The notes: generated by a model not told the origin, from the sequence alone. 64,000 nucleotides of DNA from Paenibacillus pini JCM 16418 (GCF_000576305.1 NZ_BAVZ01000004.1:124001-188000), one strand, 5' to 3'; shown: positions 18,070-28,355, counted from the stretch's first letter. Made by a program: numbers and translations.

Positions 18070-19846
18070 TTAAAGATCTACGCTAACAGATACATCTTCT
18101 TCCTGATCCGCGATACGAAGCTGTTGATTCGCAAATTCCTGATACAGCGTATGGGATCGTAGTAATTCCTGATGCGTACCAACTCCAGTTATCTTGCCTT
18201 TCTCTATAAAAAGAATTTGATCCGCGTCGACAACCGTCGATAATCGGTGTGCAATAACCAGTGTCGTACGCCCCTTCATCAAATTCTGTAATGCCTTTTG
18301 CACAAAAACTTCAGATTGGCTATCCAGACTTGAAGTAGCCTCATCTAACATTAATATGCCCGGATTACGAAGCAGTGCGCGTGCAATAGAAATTCGCTGA
18401 CGTTGACCGCCAGATAATTTCATTCCCCGCTCTCCGACTTCTGTTGCATATCCATCGGGCAATTCATTGATAAATATATCCGCATAAGCCATATATGCTG
18501 CATGCTCAATTTCTGTATCACTTACCTCTCGATCCATACCATAGCTGATGTTATCCCGAATGGTTCCAGCTATAATAGGACTCTCCTGCGGTACGTAGCC
18601 AATCTGACTCCGCCAAGATTGAAGAGAAAAATCCTGAACATTGTCAGTTCCAATCATCATCTTACCGCTTTGAGGAATGTAGAATCTTTCGATAATGGAA
18701 AAGAGTGTTGTCTTCCCTCCCCCACTTGGGCCGACCACAGCAGTTACTTTTCCAGATTCTAAAGTAAAGGAAACATCCTTGAGTACTTCTTCACCCTCCG
18801 TGTATGCAAAATAAACATGCTCCAACCGTATGGTTTGAGCAGCGTTCGTTAGAGTCTTCCCTTCATGGACATTTTCTTGATCATCGTTCAAGATACTCAC
18901 AATCCGCTCTGTAGCTCCTACAGCTTTTTGCATTTGAGTGAAAAACATCGTGATTTGATTCATCGGGAGAATAATCTGCACCAGATACAGAATAAAAGCA
19001 ACCAGATCTCCAGCAGATAAAGCACCCGTTGACACTCTCATACCGCCATATCCAATAATGAGTACCATTAATCCCATCATTACAAACGAAATAATCGGTC
19101 CAATAAACGCTTGAATTTTTCCTTCCCTGATACCTAATCTTAGCAAAGATTGTATGGAACGTTGCCCCGTAACAAATTCTCGACTTTCGGCATTTGAAGC
19201 TTTAACCAAACGAATTTCCGATAGTACCTGATTCAGAATCGTTGTAAATCCAGCAGTTTCATCTTGTAAACTGCGCGAAAGTTTGAGCATTGTTCGTCCC
19301 AAGGGGATGATAACCGCAGCAGTTACAGGAATCGCCGCCAGCATAATCAACGTCATTTTCCAATCGAGCAATAACAATATAATGATAGCACCTACCATTG
19401 AAATTACACCATTAATGAAACCAGTGACATGTTCAGAAACGAGACCCTTCAATATAGCCGTATCATTGGTCATTCGACTAATAGTATCTCCGGTCCGATG
19501 CTTGTCGTAATAGGGAATCGTAAGTTCAAGTAGCTTTTTCCAGAGTCTCTCACGGAGTTTAGCTACAACATCTTGTCCCAACCGATTAAGTAAATAAATG
19601 GAGACGCCTCCAGAGAGCGCAGAAGCTACAAATGTAGCGATAAGTATAACGACTTGAATCGGCTTAATAAGAGCTTAATGAGAAATCATCCACCAAATTT
19701 TTTGTGAGTAGAGGAACGACTAGACTCACAAGTGTGGAGATAATGCCTAGTGATAATGCAATAGCTAATAAACCACGAGAAGGCTTCGTCTGACGGATTA
19801 ACCTTAGAAATGGCCGCCAGTTTCCGGCTTTAGTTTCTTCTTTCAT
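18070..19846 (-). pseudogene. bmrA: BmrA-type multidrug ABC exporter (half transporter), interrupted by one frameshift
   Basis: The N-terminal frame (19846-19664, ending NLVDDFSLSSY) and the following frame (from about 19668 to 18070) together match B. subtilis BmrA along the whole ~590-residue length: membrane domain with six helices, Walker A GPSGGGKTT, signature LSGGQRQR, Walker B ILMLDEATSS and the H-loop IAHRLST. Exports hydrophobic drugs as a homodimer. Near 19670 the frame shifts; restoring a lost CT in a CT repeat would read FSLSSLIKPIQVV. GGGAG is about 10 bases before the ATG at 19846. Confidence 0.92.
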
Positions 19847-19919
19847 TCTAACGATTCTCCCATCCTATGAAGTCAGTTGGTCGGAACAAATATGGATATC
19901 ATGTAGCGGGAGACAAGGT

Positions 19920-20807
19920 CTATCTTAATTCCTTCCTCCACGTCTTCAGCCACTCCTTGGTGCATTCAATGATTGTACGGGTTGCTGGAGATACATTCTT
20001 CGTTGCATGAATGGCAATACCTAAAGAACGATAGCTATGATCCTCAAGTTCAAGTGCAATGACCTGATTCGTTCTACCCTGCAAAATCATTTCTGGCAAA
20101 ATACTAATGCCCAGCCCCTGCTCAACCATTGCAACAATGGCATAATCATCTGCTGCCTGAAATCGAATATCTGGTTTCACTTTGCCTTTACGCAGAACCC
20201 GCCGCACATCATAGTCACTGCCATCCTTAGGCATGATGAAAGGCTCACCTACGATTTGACTATATTGAACCTGAGTTTGATCATGGAGTCCATGTTCTGG
20301 GGATACAATGCATAACATCCGGTCCTTCTCTAGTGGGATGACATCGAATGAATCTAAGGTAGGCAGTGAAACGAAGCCAAAATCAATTTCCCCATTCAGA
20401 AGCCATTCTTCAATTTCATGATAATCTCCCTCAAATAATTTAATTTCTATGTGAGGATGATCTTCTAGAAACTGACTGATGATACCTGGCAACCATTGCA
20501 CAGAAATACTGGTAAATGTTCCGATCCGAACCGTCCCCCGCTCCAAGCCGTTGATGGCGGCTGCCTCTTGTTTGATCTGTTCCTGAATATGCAAGATGTC
20601 CCGAATATATTTTAGAATATGCTCTCCGTTATCCGTCAAACGTACACCAGCTCGGTTCCGTGTCAGGAGAGAGAAGCCTAATTCCGTCTCCAGACTCTGG
20701 ATGGCATGACTAACGCCGGATTGGGTCAGGCCCAGCTGTTCAGCAGCTTTTGTTAAGCTCCCTAATTCAATTACCGTGTGGAATACCTCATATTTATACA
20801 GACTCAT
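19920..20807 (-). CDS. LysR family transcriptional regulator
   Basis: 295 residues. N-terminal winged HTH (SLTKAAEQLGLTQSGVSHAIQSLE) and a C-terminal periplasmic-binding-like effector domain beginning GTVRIGTF. Divergent from the EamA transporter gene, with ~144 bases between, so it likely controls that gene and itself. ATG at 20807 preferred over an in-frame GTG at 20816. Confidence 0.92.
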   Translation of the reverse strand: MSLYKYEVFHTVIELGSLTKAAEQLGLTQSGVSHAIQSLETELGFSLLTRNRAGVRLTDNGEHILKYIRDILHIQEQIKQEAAAINGLERGTVRIGTFTSISVQWLPGIISQFLEDHPHIEIKLFEGDYHEIEEWLLNGEIDFGFVSLPTLDSFDVIPLEKDRMLCIVSPEHGLHDQTQVQYSQIVGEPFIMPKDGSDYDVRRVLRKGKVKPDIRFQAADDYAIVAMVEQGLGISILPEMILQGRTNQVIALELEDHSYRSLGIAIHATKNVSPATRTIIECTKEWLKTWRKELR

Positions 20808-20951
20808 TAGCTTCACTCTTTTACATTAATATATTTCATGTTAATCATTAAAAACATTCAATTTTCTTATTCTAACTTTACACGTATACTGATTCAGGCG
20901 TAATGGCAGAGAAATACATATCATTATAGCAAAAGGCTGGTAAACATCCAT

Positions 20952-21872
20952 ATGAAACAATACAAAGCAGATTTAATTATCCTAATGATCACCTTATTCT
21001 GGGGATCTTCTTATCTATTTATGAAAATGGGTCTAGATTCCGTCGAACCTTTCAATCTGATCGCACTCCGTTTCGGAATAGCCTTCATTATATCAGCAAT
21101 CGTGTTTCACAAACGCTTACGGACACTTGATCGCCAAACGGTGAAGCATTCTGCTCTGCTTGGATTGTTTCTATTTGGTGTATTTGCCTCGATCATGATT
21201 GGTTTGAAAAGCACCTCTACTTCGAATGCTGGTTTCTTGATGAGTCTCACCGTGATCTTCGTCCCTGTCATTTCTGCAATATTTCTAAAAAACAAACCAG
21301 ACAAGCGTCTGGTTTGTGGTGTGGTTCTTGCTCTTACTGGCATCGGATTTCTCACCTTGAAATCAAGCTCTGCACTTCATGTTGGCGATTTATGGTGTAT
21401 CCTAGCTGCTTTATTATTCGCTATACATATTATATGGACAGGCCGCTCTACTAAAGTAGCGGATTCACTAAATCTTGGTATCATCCAGCTTGGATTCGCA
21501 GGAGTATTCGGCCTAATCTTCTCCATTATCTTCGAGACGCCACATTTACCTGTTACATTGCCTGGCTGGACATCCGTTCTTGTGCTTAGTATTGTATGCA
21601 GCGCAATTGGGTTCATTCTTCAAGCGATCGCCCAGCAATATACGACTCCAACTCATACGGGACTGATCTTTGCTCTTGAACCCGTAGTAGCTGCACTGAT
21701 TGGAATCATATATATGCATGAAACATTATCGTTACAAGGTTACATTGGGGCGGGCTTGGTGTTATTAGGTGTCACCATTTCGGAATTGAAGTGGTCATGG
21801 CTGCCTGCGTTTACTCGCAAAAAAGCTGCACATCCTTTTACACCAGATTTAAATCTGCCGTCCGAACTCTAA
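20952..21872 (+). CDS. EamA/DMT family transporter
   Basis: 306 residues, ten hydrophobic segments in two EamA repeats (FWGSSYLFMKMGLDSVEP in the first; LEPVVAALIGIIYMHETLSLQGYIGAGLVLLG in the second). Likely metabolite exporter. Its last 24 bases overlap the 3' end of the convergent kinase gene, so there is no room for a terminator between them. Regulated probably by the divergent LysR gene. Confidence 0.92.
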   Translation: MKQYKADLIILMITLFWGSSYLFMKMGLDSVEPFNLIALRFGIAFIISAIVFHKRLRTLDRQTVKHSALLGLFLFGVFASIMIGLKSTSTSNAGFLMSLTVIFVPVISAIFLKNKPDKRLVCGVVLALTGIGFLTLKSSSALHVGDLWCILAALLFAIHIIWTGRSTKVADSLNLGIIQLGFAGVFGLIFSIIFETPHLPVTLPGWTSVLVLSIVCSAIGFILQAIAQQYTTPTHTGLIFALEPVVAALIGIIYMHETLSLQGYIGAGLVLLGVTISELKWSWLPAFTRKKAAHPFTPDLNLPSEL

Positions 21873-22862
21873 CGAATTTTCCTCCAAGCTTTCTTTCAGT
21901 CTTTCTCTTAGTTGTAATAGCCATTCAGGTTCATGGTCCCACTTTTCCGCCATGGATCTGAGTTTACGAGTATATCCATATACATTAGCAAATCGCCTGC
22001 ATGCTGGAACAATAGCTGCATCTTCCTCTGAAATATCGTATTCTGTAAGATAACCGTCCATAAAACATTTCTTTTTATCTTCAAGTAGATTGGGCTCCAT
22101 GCAATCCTTTAAGCTATTCAATGCCTGTTCAATATCCATCGCATACCAATGATACATCGCATCGTCGAAATCAATGACGTTACAAGATGAAGATTCTTTA
22201 TCATAGAAGACATTATCATACTCAAAATCATAATGGATAAGACCGAAATTACGTTCTGTAATCGGCGTCGCTGCAAAATATTCCTGGAGTAGACCAGCTT
22301 CCTTTAAAGCAGCTGTTTCCTCTGGGAAATCAATCAAGACATCCTGAATCCATCTTAGAACATCTCGATAGGACCATCTCATATTCTCCGAAGGTATGTA
22401 TACGCTTGAAAGCTGATGTAATTTCCCTAACGCCTTGCCATAGTTAAACACAATATCATCACTGAAATCGGTCTGGTTTAACTGGACCCCTGATACACGT
22501 TTAAATACTGAAGCATAGTATTCACCCCAAGGTGTTTGTAACTCAAGTAGTTCTCTTTGATCTCTGGACGCTACAGATTCTAAGACCCCGTAACCTTCCT
22601 TTCGTAGGTAAGATATGAAATCAAGCTCTGCTAATATATTTTCTTTACTCTTCTCTGAAGTCGGTGCAAATCGTAAGAGATGGGTATACCCCTTGATTTG
22701 AAACGGATAAATGGCATTGGCGGAAATTCGATAATACTTAAACATCTCGATAGATTCTGGATCGAACTCCCAATTATTTAGAACCATCTTTGCTAAGTCT
22801 TCATTCGTAAACAGATATTTCAATGATAACAAAAGCCACAACTCCTCATTTTTTGGGGTCAC
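21849..22862 (-). CDS. Phosphotransferase enzyme family (APH/choline kinase fold)
   Basis: About 325-337 residues. Kinase catalytic loop HYDFEYDN followed by the metal-binding NVIDFDDAMYHWYAMD, the APH-family pattern, closest in style to the CotS/YtmP and homoserine-kinase-like groups rather than a proven aminoglycoside kinase. Start uncertain: GTG at 22862 opens the frame, but a GAGGAG inside favours a TTG at 22832 or 22823. Substrate unknown. Confidence 0.82.
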   Translation of the reverse strand: MTPKNEELWLLLSLKYLFTNEDLAKMVLNNWEFDPESIEMFKYYRISANAIYPFQIKGYTHLLRFAPTSEKSKENILAELDFISYLRKEGYGVLESVASRDQRELLELQTPWGEYYASVFKRVSGVQLNQTDFSDDIVFNYGKALGKLHQLSSVYIPSENMRWSYRDVLRWIQDVLIDFPEETAALKEAGLLQEYFAATPITERNFGLIHYDFEYDNVFYDKESSSCNVIDFDDAMYHWYAMDIEQALNSLKDCMEPNLLEDKKKCFMDGYLTEYDISEEDAAIVPACRRFANVYGYTRKLRSMAEKWDHEPEWLLQLRERLKESLEENSLEFGRQI

Positions 22863-23097
22863 TTCAAAGATTTAGGATCTTGCGTGATAGCTTCTTTTCC
22901 TGTTGTGGGGCACTACGGGTACAAATTATTCCTCCCATCGCTCTTGTGAGTTAATCTCTTGAAGATGTTTAGTTAATGGTTGAAATTAGATCATAAAGGC
23001 GAGCGCTACCGCTTGTCCGGAAACGCTTTGTCCCCTCCGCTACATTGTGCATATCCATCAATACTTGCTTTGGGAACATCCCCTACTTTTTCTAGAG
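22863..23097. other. Intergenic stretch with a GC-rich block, no gene supported
   Basis: Between the kinase start and the glycosidase terminator. A block at about 22996-23045 is clearly richer in GC than its AT-rich surroundings and contains AAAGGCGAGCG ... CGCTTTG, a loose inverted pair. No convincing ribosome site or protein frame. It may be a promoter region plus a dispersed repeat or structured RNA; I cannot decide. Confidence 0.4.
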
Positions 23098-23126
23098 AAA
23101 AAGCCCACAAGACTATGTCTGCGGAC
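23098..23126 (-). terminator. Terminator after the glycosidase gene
   Basis: GTCCGCAGAC/GTCTTGTGGGC stem (10 bp with G-U pairs and one bulge) followed by TTTTT on the minus strand. Confidence 0.65.
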
Positions 23127-23190
23127 TACACCATCTATTCTAATAGAACTATATCTCACAGTGGCCTATGAAACAAAGGATCATTTTATT

Positions 23191-24477
23191 TTAATGATTT
23201 AATCCGTATTTCTTTAACAAATTACGAGTATCTGACTTAATAGATGTAACGTCAGGTCCAGCAGCCAGCTCATTATTTATACCATAAGCCTGTTTAAGTT
23301 TAAGTATGGCATATACCCTGTTATTAAGTACATCTTCAGAAAGCGTGCCATCACTCACTGCTTTGCGTAGCGCAAGAATGGCTTTCTTCTCTTTCTCGAA
23401 TTCATGCCCAACGAGTACGATGTTGCCCCCAGCTAGAATTGCCTGTACAGAAGCTGTTTCAATGCTGTAATTCTGTTCAATGGCTCCCATTGTCATATCA
23501 TCTGAGATTACAACTCCTTGAAAACCTAGTTCCCCCCGCAGTAAATCTGAAATAATCGCCTTTGAGAATGACGCAGGTTGCTTCGCATCAAGTTTAGGCA
23601 TAAGTAGATGAGCGATCATCACGACTTCAGCTTTCTTCTTAATTGCATCAATAAAAGGAACAAGCTCAAGCTTACGTAATCTTGTAATATCATAATTCAC
23701 AACGGGAAGTCCTAGATGCGAATCCACCGAAGTATCACCATGTCCTGGAAAATGTTTGACGACCGGAACTACATTTTGAGAACGTAAGCCTTCCATCGTT
23801 GCCATACCAAGTTTACTAACTAATGCTGCATTGTTTCCGAAAGAGCGGTCACCAATAACCGGATTCCTGGGATTACTATTGATATCAAGCACAGGAGCAA
23901 AGTCCATATTTAGACCAAAGCCTGCAAGTTCACGGCCTAGAATCTCGCCAATGCCTTTGGATAGATCTTCATTGTTCACTTTACCGATCGCCCGACTTGT
24001 AGGTAGCTTAAAGAACTCCTCCGGCATACGAGATACGCGCCCGCCTTCTTCATCTACACTCATCCATAGTGGCACAGGATTTTCCCGATTTATGTTTTTA
24101 ATTTCATTCATAAATTTGAGCGCCTGCTCTGTATCCTTGATGTTGCTCTTGTAAAAAATAATGCCGCCTACTTTATATTTTTGAATCAATGTAGTCGTGT
24201 TTGGGTTGACCTCAAGTCCATCCACACCAACGAGCACTAACTGGCCTATCTTCTCTTCAACGGTCATTTGACTCAGTTTCTCTAAGGCAGGATCATCAGG
24301 AACAGGATTCGGATTGGGTTCCGATGGAGGCGGTGTAGATGACGTATGATTCGTATTGGTGTTCGCATTATTTGGTGTAGCAGGCTCCGGTGTTTGGGAC
24401 ACTGCATTTTCACCACAGCCTGACAGTATGGTCACAATCCCTAAGATTACACAGCATAGTTGTGATAGCCTCTTCAA
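23191..24477 (-). CDS. Family 3 glycoside hydrolase lipoprotein (NagZ/YbbD-like beta-N-acetylhexosaminidase)
   Basis: 428 residues. Lipoprotein signal ending TILSGC, a Pro/Asn/Thr linker to about residue 60, then a GH3 TIM barrel. Signature KHFPGHGDTSVDSHLGLP supplies the NagZ-type catalytic Asp/His loop, and VISDDMTMGA supplies the nucleophile Asp. Cleaves N-acetylglucosamine from peptidoglycan fragments outside the cell. Start is TTG at 24477 with GAGAGG about 13 bases upstream; no in-frame ATG fits. Own terminator downstream. Confidence 0.92.
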   Translation of the reverse strand: MKRLSQLCCVILGIVTILSGCGENAVSQTPEPATPNNANTNTNHTSSTPPPSEPNPNPVPDDPALEKLSQMTVEEKIGQLVLVGVDGLEVNPNTTTLIQKYKVGGIIFYKSNIKDTEQALKFMNEIKNINRENPVPLWMSVDEEGGRVSRMPEEFFKLPTSRAIGKVNNEDLSKGIGEILGRELAGFGLNMDFAPVLDINSNPRNPVIGDRSFGNNAALVSKLGMATMEGLRSQNVVPVVKHFPGHGDTSVDSHLGLPVVNYDITRLRKLELVPFIDAIKKKAEVVMIAHLLMPKLDAKQPASFSKAIISDLLRGELGFQGVVISDDMTMGAIEQNYSIETASVQAILAGGNIVLVGHEFEKEKKAILALRKAVSDGTLSEDVLNNRVYAILKLKQAYGINNELAAGPDVTSIKSDTRNLLKKYGLNH

Positions 24478-24511
24478 TGAAGGTTCATTCCTCTCTTAAT
24501 GACTCCGTTAG

Positions 24512-25807
24512 TTATGGGAGATCTTTTTTATGCTTTCTCCGAATTTCTCCAAGTGTACTATCTGCTGGTACTATGAAGTGATGGCTTTTGGAAATCCCAA
24601 TATACTGAGATGTATATATACCACTATAACCTGAGAACACATATGTAATCACACAAACCATAAACATGTAAATCGCCGGACTTGATCCAAATAACTCGAT
24701 GCCTAATATGAAACAAGCAATGGGTGTATGTGTAGCTCCGCAAAATACGGCAATTAATCCGAGCGCAGCTAGAAAAGGTGCAGCTAGATGCAACCATCCT
24801 GCTAGAGCATTTCCCATCGTGGCACCAATGACAAAGAGTGGAGTAACCTCTCCTCCTTGAAATCCGCTACCTAGTGTTACTGAAGTGAATAACAACTTCC
24901 ATAAAAAAACAAAGGGTGATACGTCATCATGTAATGCATCGTGAAGAAGTGGCAGTCCAAGACCTAAGTAATCCCGTGATCCCACGATCATAACGAGACT
25001 AATGATGATCAGACCTCCAGCAGCACTTTTCAGCACAGGATTCCTGAATACGAATGCAAACCCCTTTTTCATCATATGTGTTAGTTCACTGAATAAGATG
25101 CTCACAAGTGTAAACAATAGCGCAGCGATAACTACCTTGACCACTACCATCCCACTTAACGCAGGAGCATCGATCACAGGATACTTCATATGCTGGACTC
25201 CCCATAACTCAGTGGTTACGAGATGGCCAACAAAGCTCGCTGTAAAACAAGGTATAAGCGCTTCATAACTTATGAAGCCAATCGCAATAACTTCGAGCCC
25301 AAAGACCGTACCCGCAAGCGGTGTTCCGAATACCGAGCCAAATCCCCCACTAATTCCGCACATAAGGAGAATTTTACGATCCACCGAATCAGCCTTAATC
25401 CATTTCCCAAAAACTTCAGATAGACTTCCTCCCATTTGAATAGCTGTTCCTTCACGGCCCGCTGAACCACCGAATAAATGAGTAGCAAGCGTTCCAATTA
25501 ACACGAGCGGAGCCATCCTTAAAGGTATCGTTTCATTCCCACCCTCATGAATTTGTTCCAAAATTAAATTATTCCCTTTGGCACTATTCTTTCCCAATTT
25601 CAAATACAAATAACTAATCAACGCACCGCCCACAGGCAGTAAATATAATAGCCAAGGATGGGATAGCCTCTCATCTGTCACCCACTCAAGACTGGTAAGA
25701 AAGATCGCAGAGGCACTGCCTGCAAAAATTCCTACTACTGAACCTAATATGATCCATTTGAGGAAAGAGCGAATTAATGCTGAATATAATAGCTGTGCTG
25801 ATTTCAT
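24512..25807 (-). CDS. CLC-F type fluoride/proton antiporter
   Basis: About 431 residues, ~10-12 hydrophobic helices. The usual CLC anion-selectivity motif GSGIP is replaced by GNNLI (KGNNLILEQ), and the gating region reads GREGTAIQMG; GSGFQGGEVTPLF is conserved later. The GSGIP replacement is known for the fluoride-exporting CLC-F branch. A fluoride riboswitch directly upstream settles the physiological role. The frame is open into the riboswitch, so the ATG at 25807 is the realistic start; its ribosome site (TGGGG) is modest. Confidence 0.93.
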   Translation of the reverse strand: MKSAQLLYSALIRSFLKWIILGSVVGIFAGSASAIFLTSLEWVTDERLSHPWLLYLLPVGGALISYLYLKLGKNSAKGNNLILEQIHEGGNETIPLRMAPLVLIGTLATHLFGGSAGREGTAIQMGGSLSEVFGKWIKADSVDRKILLMCGISGGFGSVFGTPLAGTVFGLEVIAIGFISYEALIPCFTASFVGHLVTTELWGVQHMKYPVIDAPALSGMVVVKVVIAALLFTLVSILFSELTHMMKKGFAFVFRNPVLKSAAGGLIIISLVMIVGSRDYLGLGLPLLHDALHDDVSPFVFLWKLLFTSVTLGSGFQGGEVTPLFVIGATMGNALAGWLHLAAPFLAALGLIAVFCGATHTPIACFILGIELFGSSPAIYMFMVCVITYVFSGYSGIYTSQYIGISKSHHFIVPADSTLGEIRRKHKKDLP

Positions 25808-25845
25808 GATATGTGCAGTACCCCATTTCAACAACAATATAATAT

Positions 25846-25932
25846 AAAATAGACCCCTACCAGTGGATAGATTCTCTTCCCCGGTAGGAGTCATTAGCCA
25901 CGAAGGCAGTTATGGCGAACTCCATCGCCTTT
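25846..25932 (-). ncRNA. Fluoride riboswitch (crcB motif) with terminator platform
   Basis: On the minus strand from 25931: GGCGATGGAGTTCGCC, then ATAACTGCC, then GGCTAATGACTCCTACC, the crcB-motif consensus in order. The aptamer 3' strand GACTCCTACC (25892-25883) can instead pair with GGTAGGGGTC (25861-25852) as a 10-bp terminator stem followed by TATTTTATA. The two structures exclude each other, so fluoride binding would permit transcription of the CLC-F gene. Confidence 0.95.
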
Positions 25933-26020
25933 CTTTATCGCATGAACGAAATAGATACAAATATTTTATATGAAAGAAGCTTATTTAGTCAATGTGAGGA
26001 TGGTTAAATCGGAAAAGGAA

Positions 26021-26821
26021 TTAAGAAGCAATGATCCCCCACCAAATTTTAATGGCAGTTGCCGCTATAAGAACAGCAAGTCCGATACGTAAAACCTTCA
26101 CGTTAATATGTCGACTGACGCGTGTACCTACAGGAGCGCCAATAACACTTCCGATGACTGTAAATAATGTTGGCCAAAGCGGAATTCCACCGCCCACAAG
26201 TTTGCCAGCTACACCACCGATTGCTGATATAAAAACAATGGCAAGCGAAGACGCAACCGTTACTCGGGTTGGGATTTTCAGAATCGTCAGCATGATCGGA
26301 ATGAGGATAAAGGAACCTCCTGCCCCTACAATACCGGATACAACGCCAACCATTAACGCAGCAATTGAAGCCATCAAAGGATTGAATCGAATGGACTCAA
26401 GCGATGTCTCTTCTCGGCTTCCCGAGTTCGGAATCATCATTAGGATCACCGCAATGACAGCCAAAGTACCATAAATTATATTGATAGCCTCACTGGGCAA
26501 ATATTTCGAACTGATACTTCCGGCTAAACTTCCGATTAGAATGCTGATTCCCATGTATTTAATTAATCCAACATGCATAAGAGGCTTCTCTGTCTTACTT
26601 TGCTTACGAAAAGCAATGATACCCGCAAGAGATGCAAAGAACACCTGAAACATACTAATAGAAGAAACCTCTTTTGCTGTAAAGGTTCCTGCATGAAATA
26701 AATCTGGAATATACAATAATAATGGGTAGTTAATAATGGCTCCACCGATACCGAGTAACCCTGAGAAGAACGATCCAATGAGTCCTATAAAAAACATGAT
26801 GATATGACCTGCTGCATCCAT
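26021..26821 (-). CDS. TauE/SafE family sulfur-anion permease
   Basis: 266 residues, about eight hydrophobic helices in two TauE repeats; GLLGIGGAIINYPLLL and SGIVGAGGSFILIPIML are the paired family motifs. Known relatives export sulfite or move other sulfur anions; YrkJ in B. subtilis belongs to the yrk sulfur operon. Here it is separated from the sulfur genes by a small opposite-strand gene and needs its own promoter. GGAGGTGA precedes the ATG. Confidence 0.9.
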   Translation of the reverse strand: MDAAGHIIMFFIGLIGSFFSGLLGIGGAIINYPLLLYIPDLFHAGTFTAKEVSSISMFQVFFASLAGIIAFRKQSKTEKPLMHVGLIKYMGISILIGSLAGSISSKYLPSEAINIIYGTLAVIAVILMMIPNSGSREETSLESIRFNPLMASIAALMVGVVSGIVGAGGSFILIPIMLTILKIPTRVTVASSLAIVFISAIGGVAGKLVGGGIPLWPTLFTVIGSVIGAPVGTRVSRHINVKVLRIGLAVLIAATAIKIWWGIIAS

Positions 26822-26946
26822 TTCATGTTCACCTCCGATGACTGTCGAATTCCAGTATAAGAAATATAAATTAACACTATACTAATTGGAAGTAAAGATT
26901 TATAATAATACCAAGTAAAACAATTGGAATAGGAAGGTGAACAACA

Positions 26947-27117
26947 ATGATGCTTGCCAAACTTAGAAATTTGTTTGTAGATCGTTGTCCAGATTGCAAG
27001 GAAGTACTGATCGTTCACCATGACCCTACTCGTTGTGTTAAATCTTGCCCTCAAGAACATTATAGTGAAGAGATATATAGCCATTTGCATGTGCGAATTG
27101 TATATCGCCAATCATGA
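26947..27117 (+). CDS. Small Cys-rich, zinc-ribbon-like protein
   Basis: 56 residues, preceded by AGGAAGGTGA at good spacing. RCPDCKEVL and RCVKSCPQEHY give two Cys pairs plus His residues, suggesting a small zinc-binding fold. Transcribed opposite to both neighbours (TauE and the rhodanese-lactamase gene) and closed by its own terminator. Not recognised; too short for most gene callers. Confidence 0.7.
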   Translation: MMLAKLRNLFVDRCPDCKEVLIVHHDPTRCVKSCPQEHYSEEIYSHLHVRIVYRQS

Positions 27118-27125
27118 TCATAAGT

Positions 27126-27152
27126 AAGCACCCCGTTCTCAGGGGTGCTTTT
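27126..27152 (+). terminator. Terminator after the small Cys-rich gene
   Basis: AAGCACCCC-GTTCTCA-GGGGTGCTT followed by TTATTGTT. Confidence 0.85.
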
Positions 27153-27181
27153 ATTGTTAATACGTTCAGTTGTACGATGAA

Positions 27182-28339
27182 TTATTTATCGTGGATTGCG
27201 CAGCGATTCGGACCCATCTCCATCTCACGTTGCTGCTCTAAATCAGGTAGTAAACGTCCCATATTCGTTTGGCGGATGTCATGATATGCGTTAGGCTGAG
27301 GAGGCAAATTCTCGGTAACTGCTGATCTAAACCGTGCTTCATCTGCGATCTGTAATCCCGGATTCTCGCTAAATAGATGCCCAAGAGTACTTAATACCTT
27401 ACCCTCCTGATCCAATTCCGTCATTTGACCAAAATGCGCTGGAAGAACGGTAAGGTCTAGAGTAAGGTCTCGATACACATGATAAAGCGTGTTTCTCAGA
27501 TCACGGGCCCAATCCTCAGCTTGACCCGCAAGGTCTGGACGTCCAATCGATGCCGTAAATAGAATATCACCTGTCAGTAGATATTGATCATTAACGAGGA
27601 ATGAAGTACTGCCAATCGTATGCCCTGGAGAATATACGGGATGTATAATTACTTGTCCGTTATTTATAGTAATGTCAACAGAATCAGTCAGTCTGTTGTA
27701 GTCATACGTCACTTCATCAGCATCCTTAGGAGGCAACCAATATGACGCCCCTGTCTTCTCACAGAGTTCACGGCCACCTGAGATATGGTCAGCATGTAAA
27801 TGAGTGTCTAGCACATGCTTAATCTTAACTTGATGATCTGCTGCATACGTAAGATATGGTTCGATCATGCGCGCTGCATCAACTACAATAGCTTCTTTTC
27901 GTGAGATGAGCATATAAGATAAGCATCCTTTGCCGATTCTGACAAATTGCGTAATAGTTCCTCCATCTGGCAATTGACCAACCTTAACAGGTTCCAGATG
28001 CTCACTCCAATTCTTCATACCGCCTTGAAGATAGAATATATGTCCCCTTCCTGCTGCAACAATTTCCTCTGCAACAAATTGAGAAGATCCTTCTTTTGCG
28101 CAAACCACGAGCACCTTTTGATGATCTGGAATTTGCTCAAGTGCCTTTTCTACTCCATCTAATAGATCAAAATAAGGTATGTTAATAGTGGTAATGTTAC
28201 GTCCTTCGATCTTCCAATTGGCAAAATCATCTGCATTACGAACATCCAGTATGAACAGTTCTTCCTCATGAATGACGATCTGTGCCAGTTCATGTGGCGT
28301 CATGATTGCAAGTCCCAGTTCGGTTGTCTCCTTCAACAT
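27182..28339 (-). CDS. Rhodanese / metallo-beta-lactamase persulfide dioxygenase-like protein (YrkH-like)
   Basis: 385 residues from the ATG at 28339 (AGGAGGG, 6 bases). Order: rhodanese domain with Cys80 (VVCAKEGSS), then a metallo-beta-lactamase domain with THLHADH at 179-185, SPGHTIGS and LTGD, and a ~70-residue tail. This architecture matches B. subtilis YrkH; relatives such as CstB oxidise low-molecular-weight persulfides. Fourth gene of an operon with rhodanese, TusA-rhodanese and DsrE genes, so a role in sulfide/persulfide clearance is likely. Confidence 0.9.
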   Translation of the reverse strand: MLKETTELGLAIMTPHELAQIVIHEEELFILDVRNADDFANWKIEGRNITTINIPYFDLLDGVEKALEQIPDHQKVLVVCAKEGSSQFVAEEIVAAGRGHIFYLQGGMKNWSEHLEPVKVGQLPDGGTITQFVRIGKGCLSYMLISRKEAIVVDAARMIEPYLTYAADHQVKIKHVLDTHLHADHISGGRELCEKTGASYWLPPKDADEVTYDYNRLTDSVDITINNGQVIIHPVYSPGHTIGSTSFLVNDQYLLTGDILFTASIGRPDLAGQAEDWARDLRNTLYHVYRDLTLDLTVLPAHFGQMTELDQEGKVLSTLGHLFSENPGLQIADEARFRSAVTENLPPQPNAYHDIRQTNMGRLLPDLEQQREMEMGPNRCAIHDK

Positions 28340-28355
28340 GATTTCCCTCCTATTT

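Noticed and set aside
21849..22862. Aminoglycoside resistance gene
   Set aside because: The kinase motifs fit the broad APH fold but nothing identifies an aminoglycoside substrate.
22980..23171. 63-residue plus-strand frame in the kinase/glycosidase gap
   Set aside because: TTG start, no ribosome site, and it runs through the glycosidase terminator; no family features.
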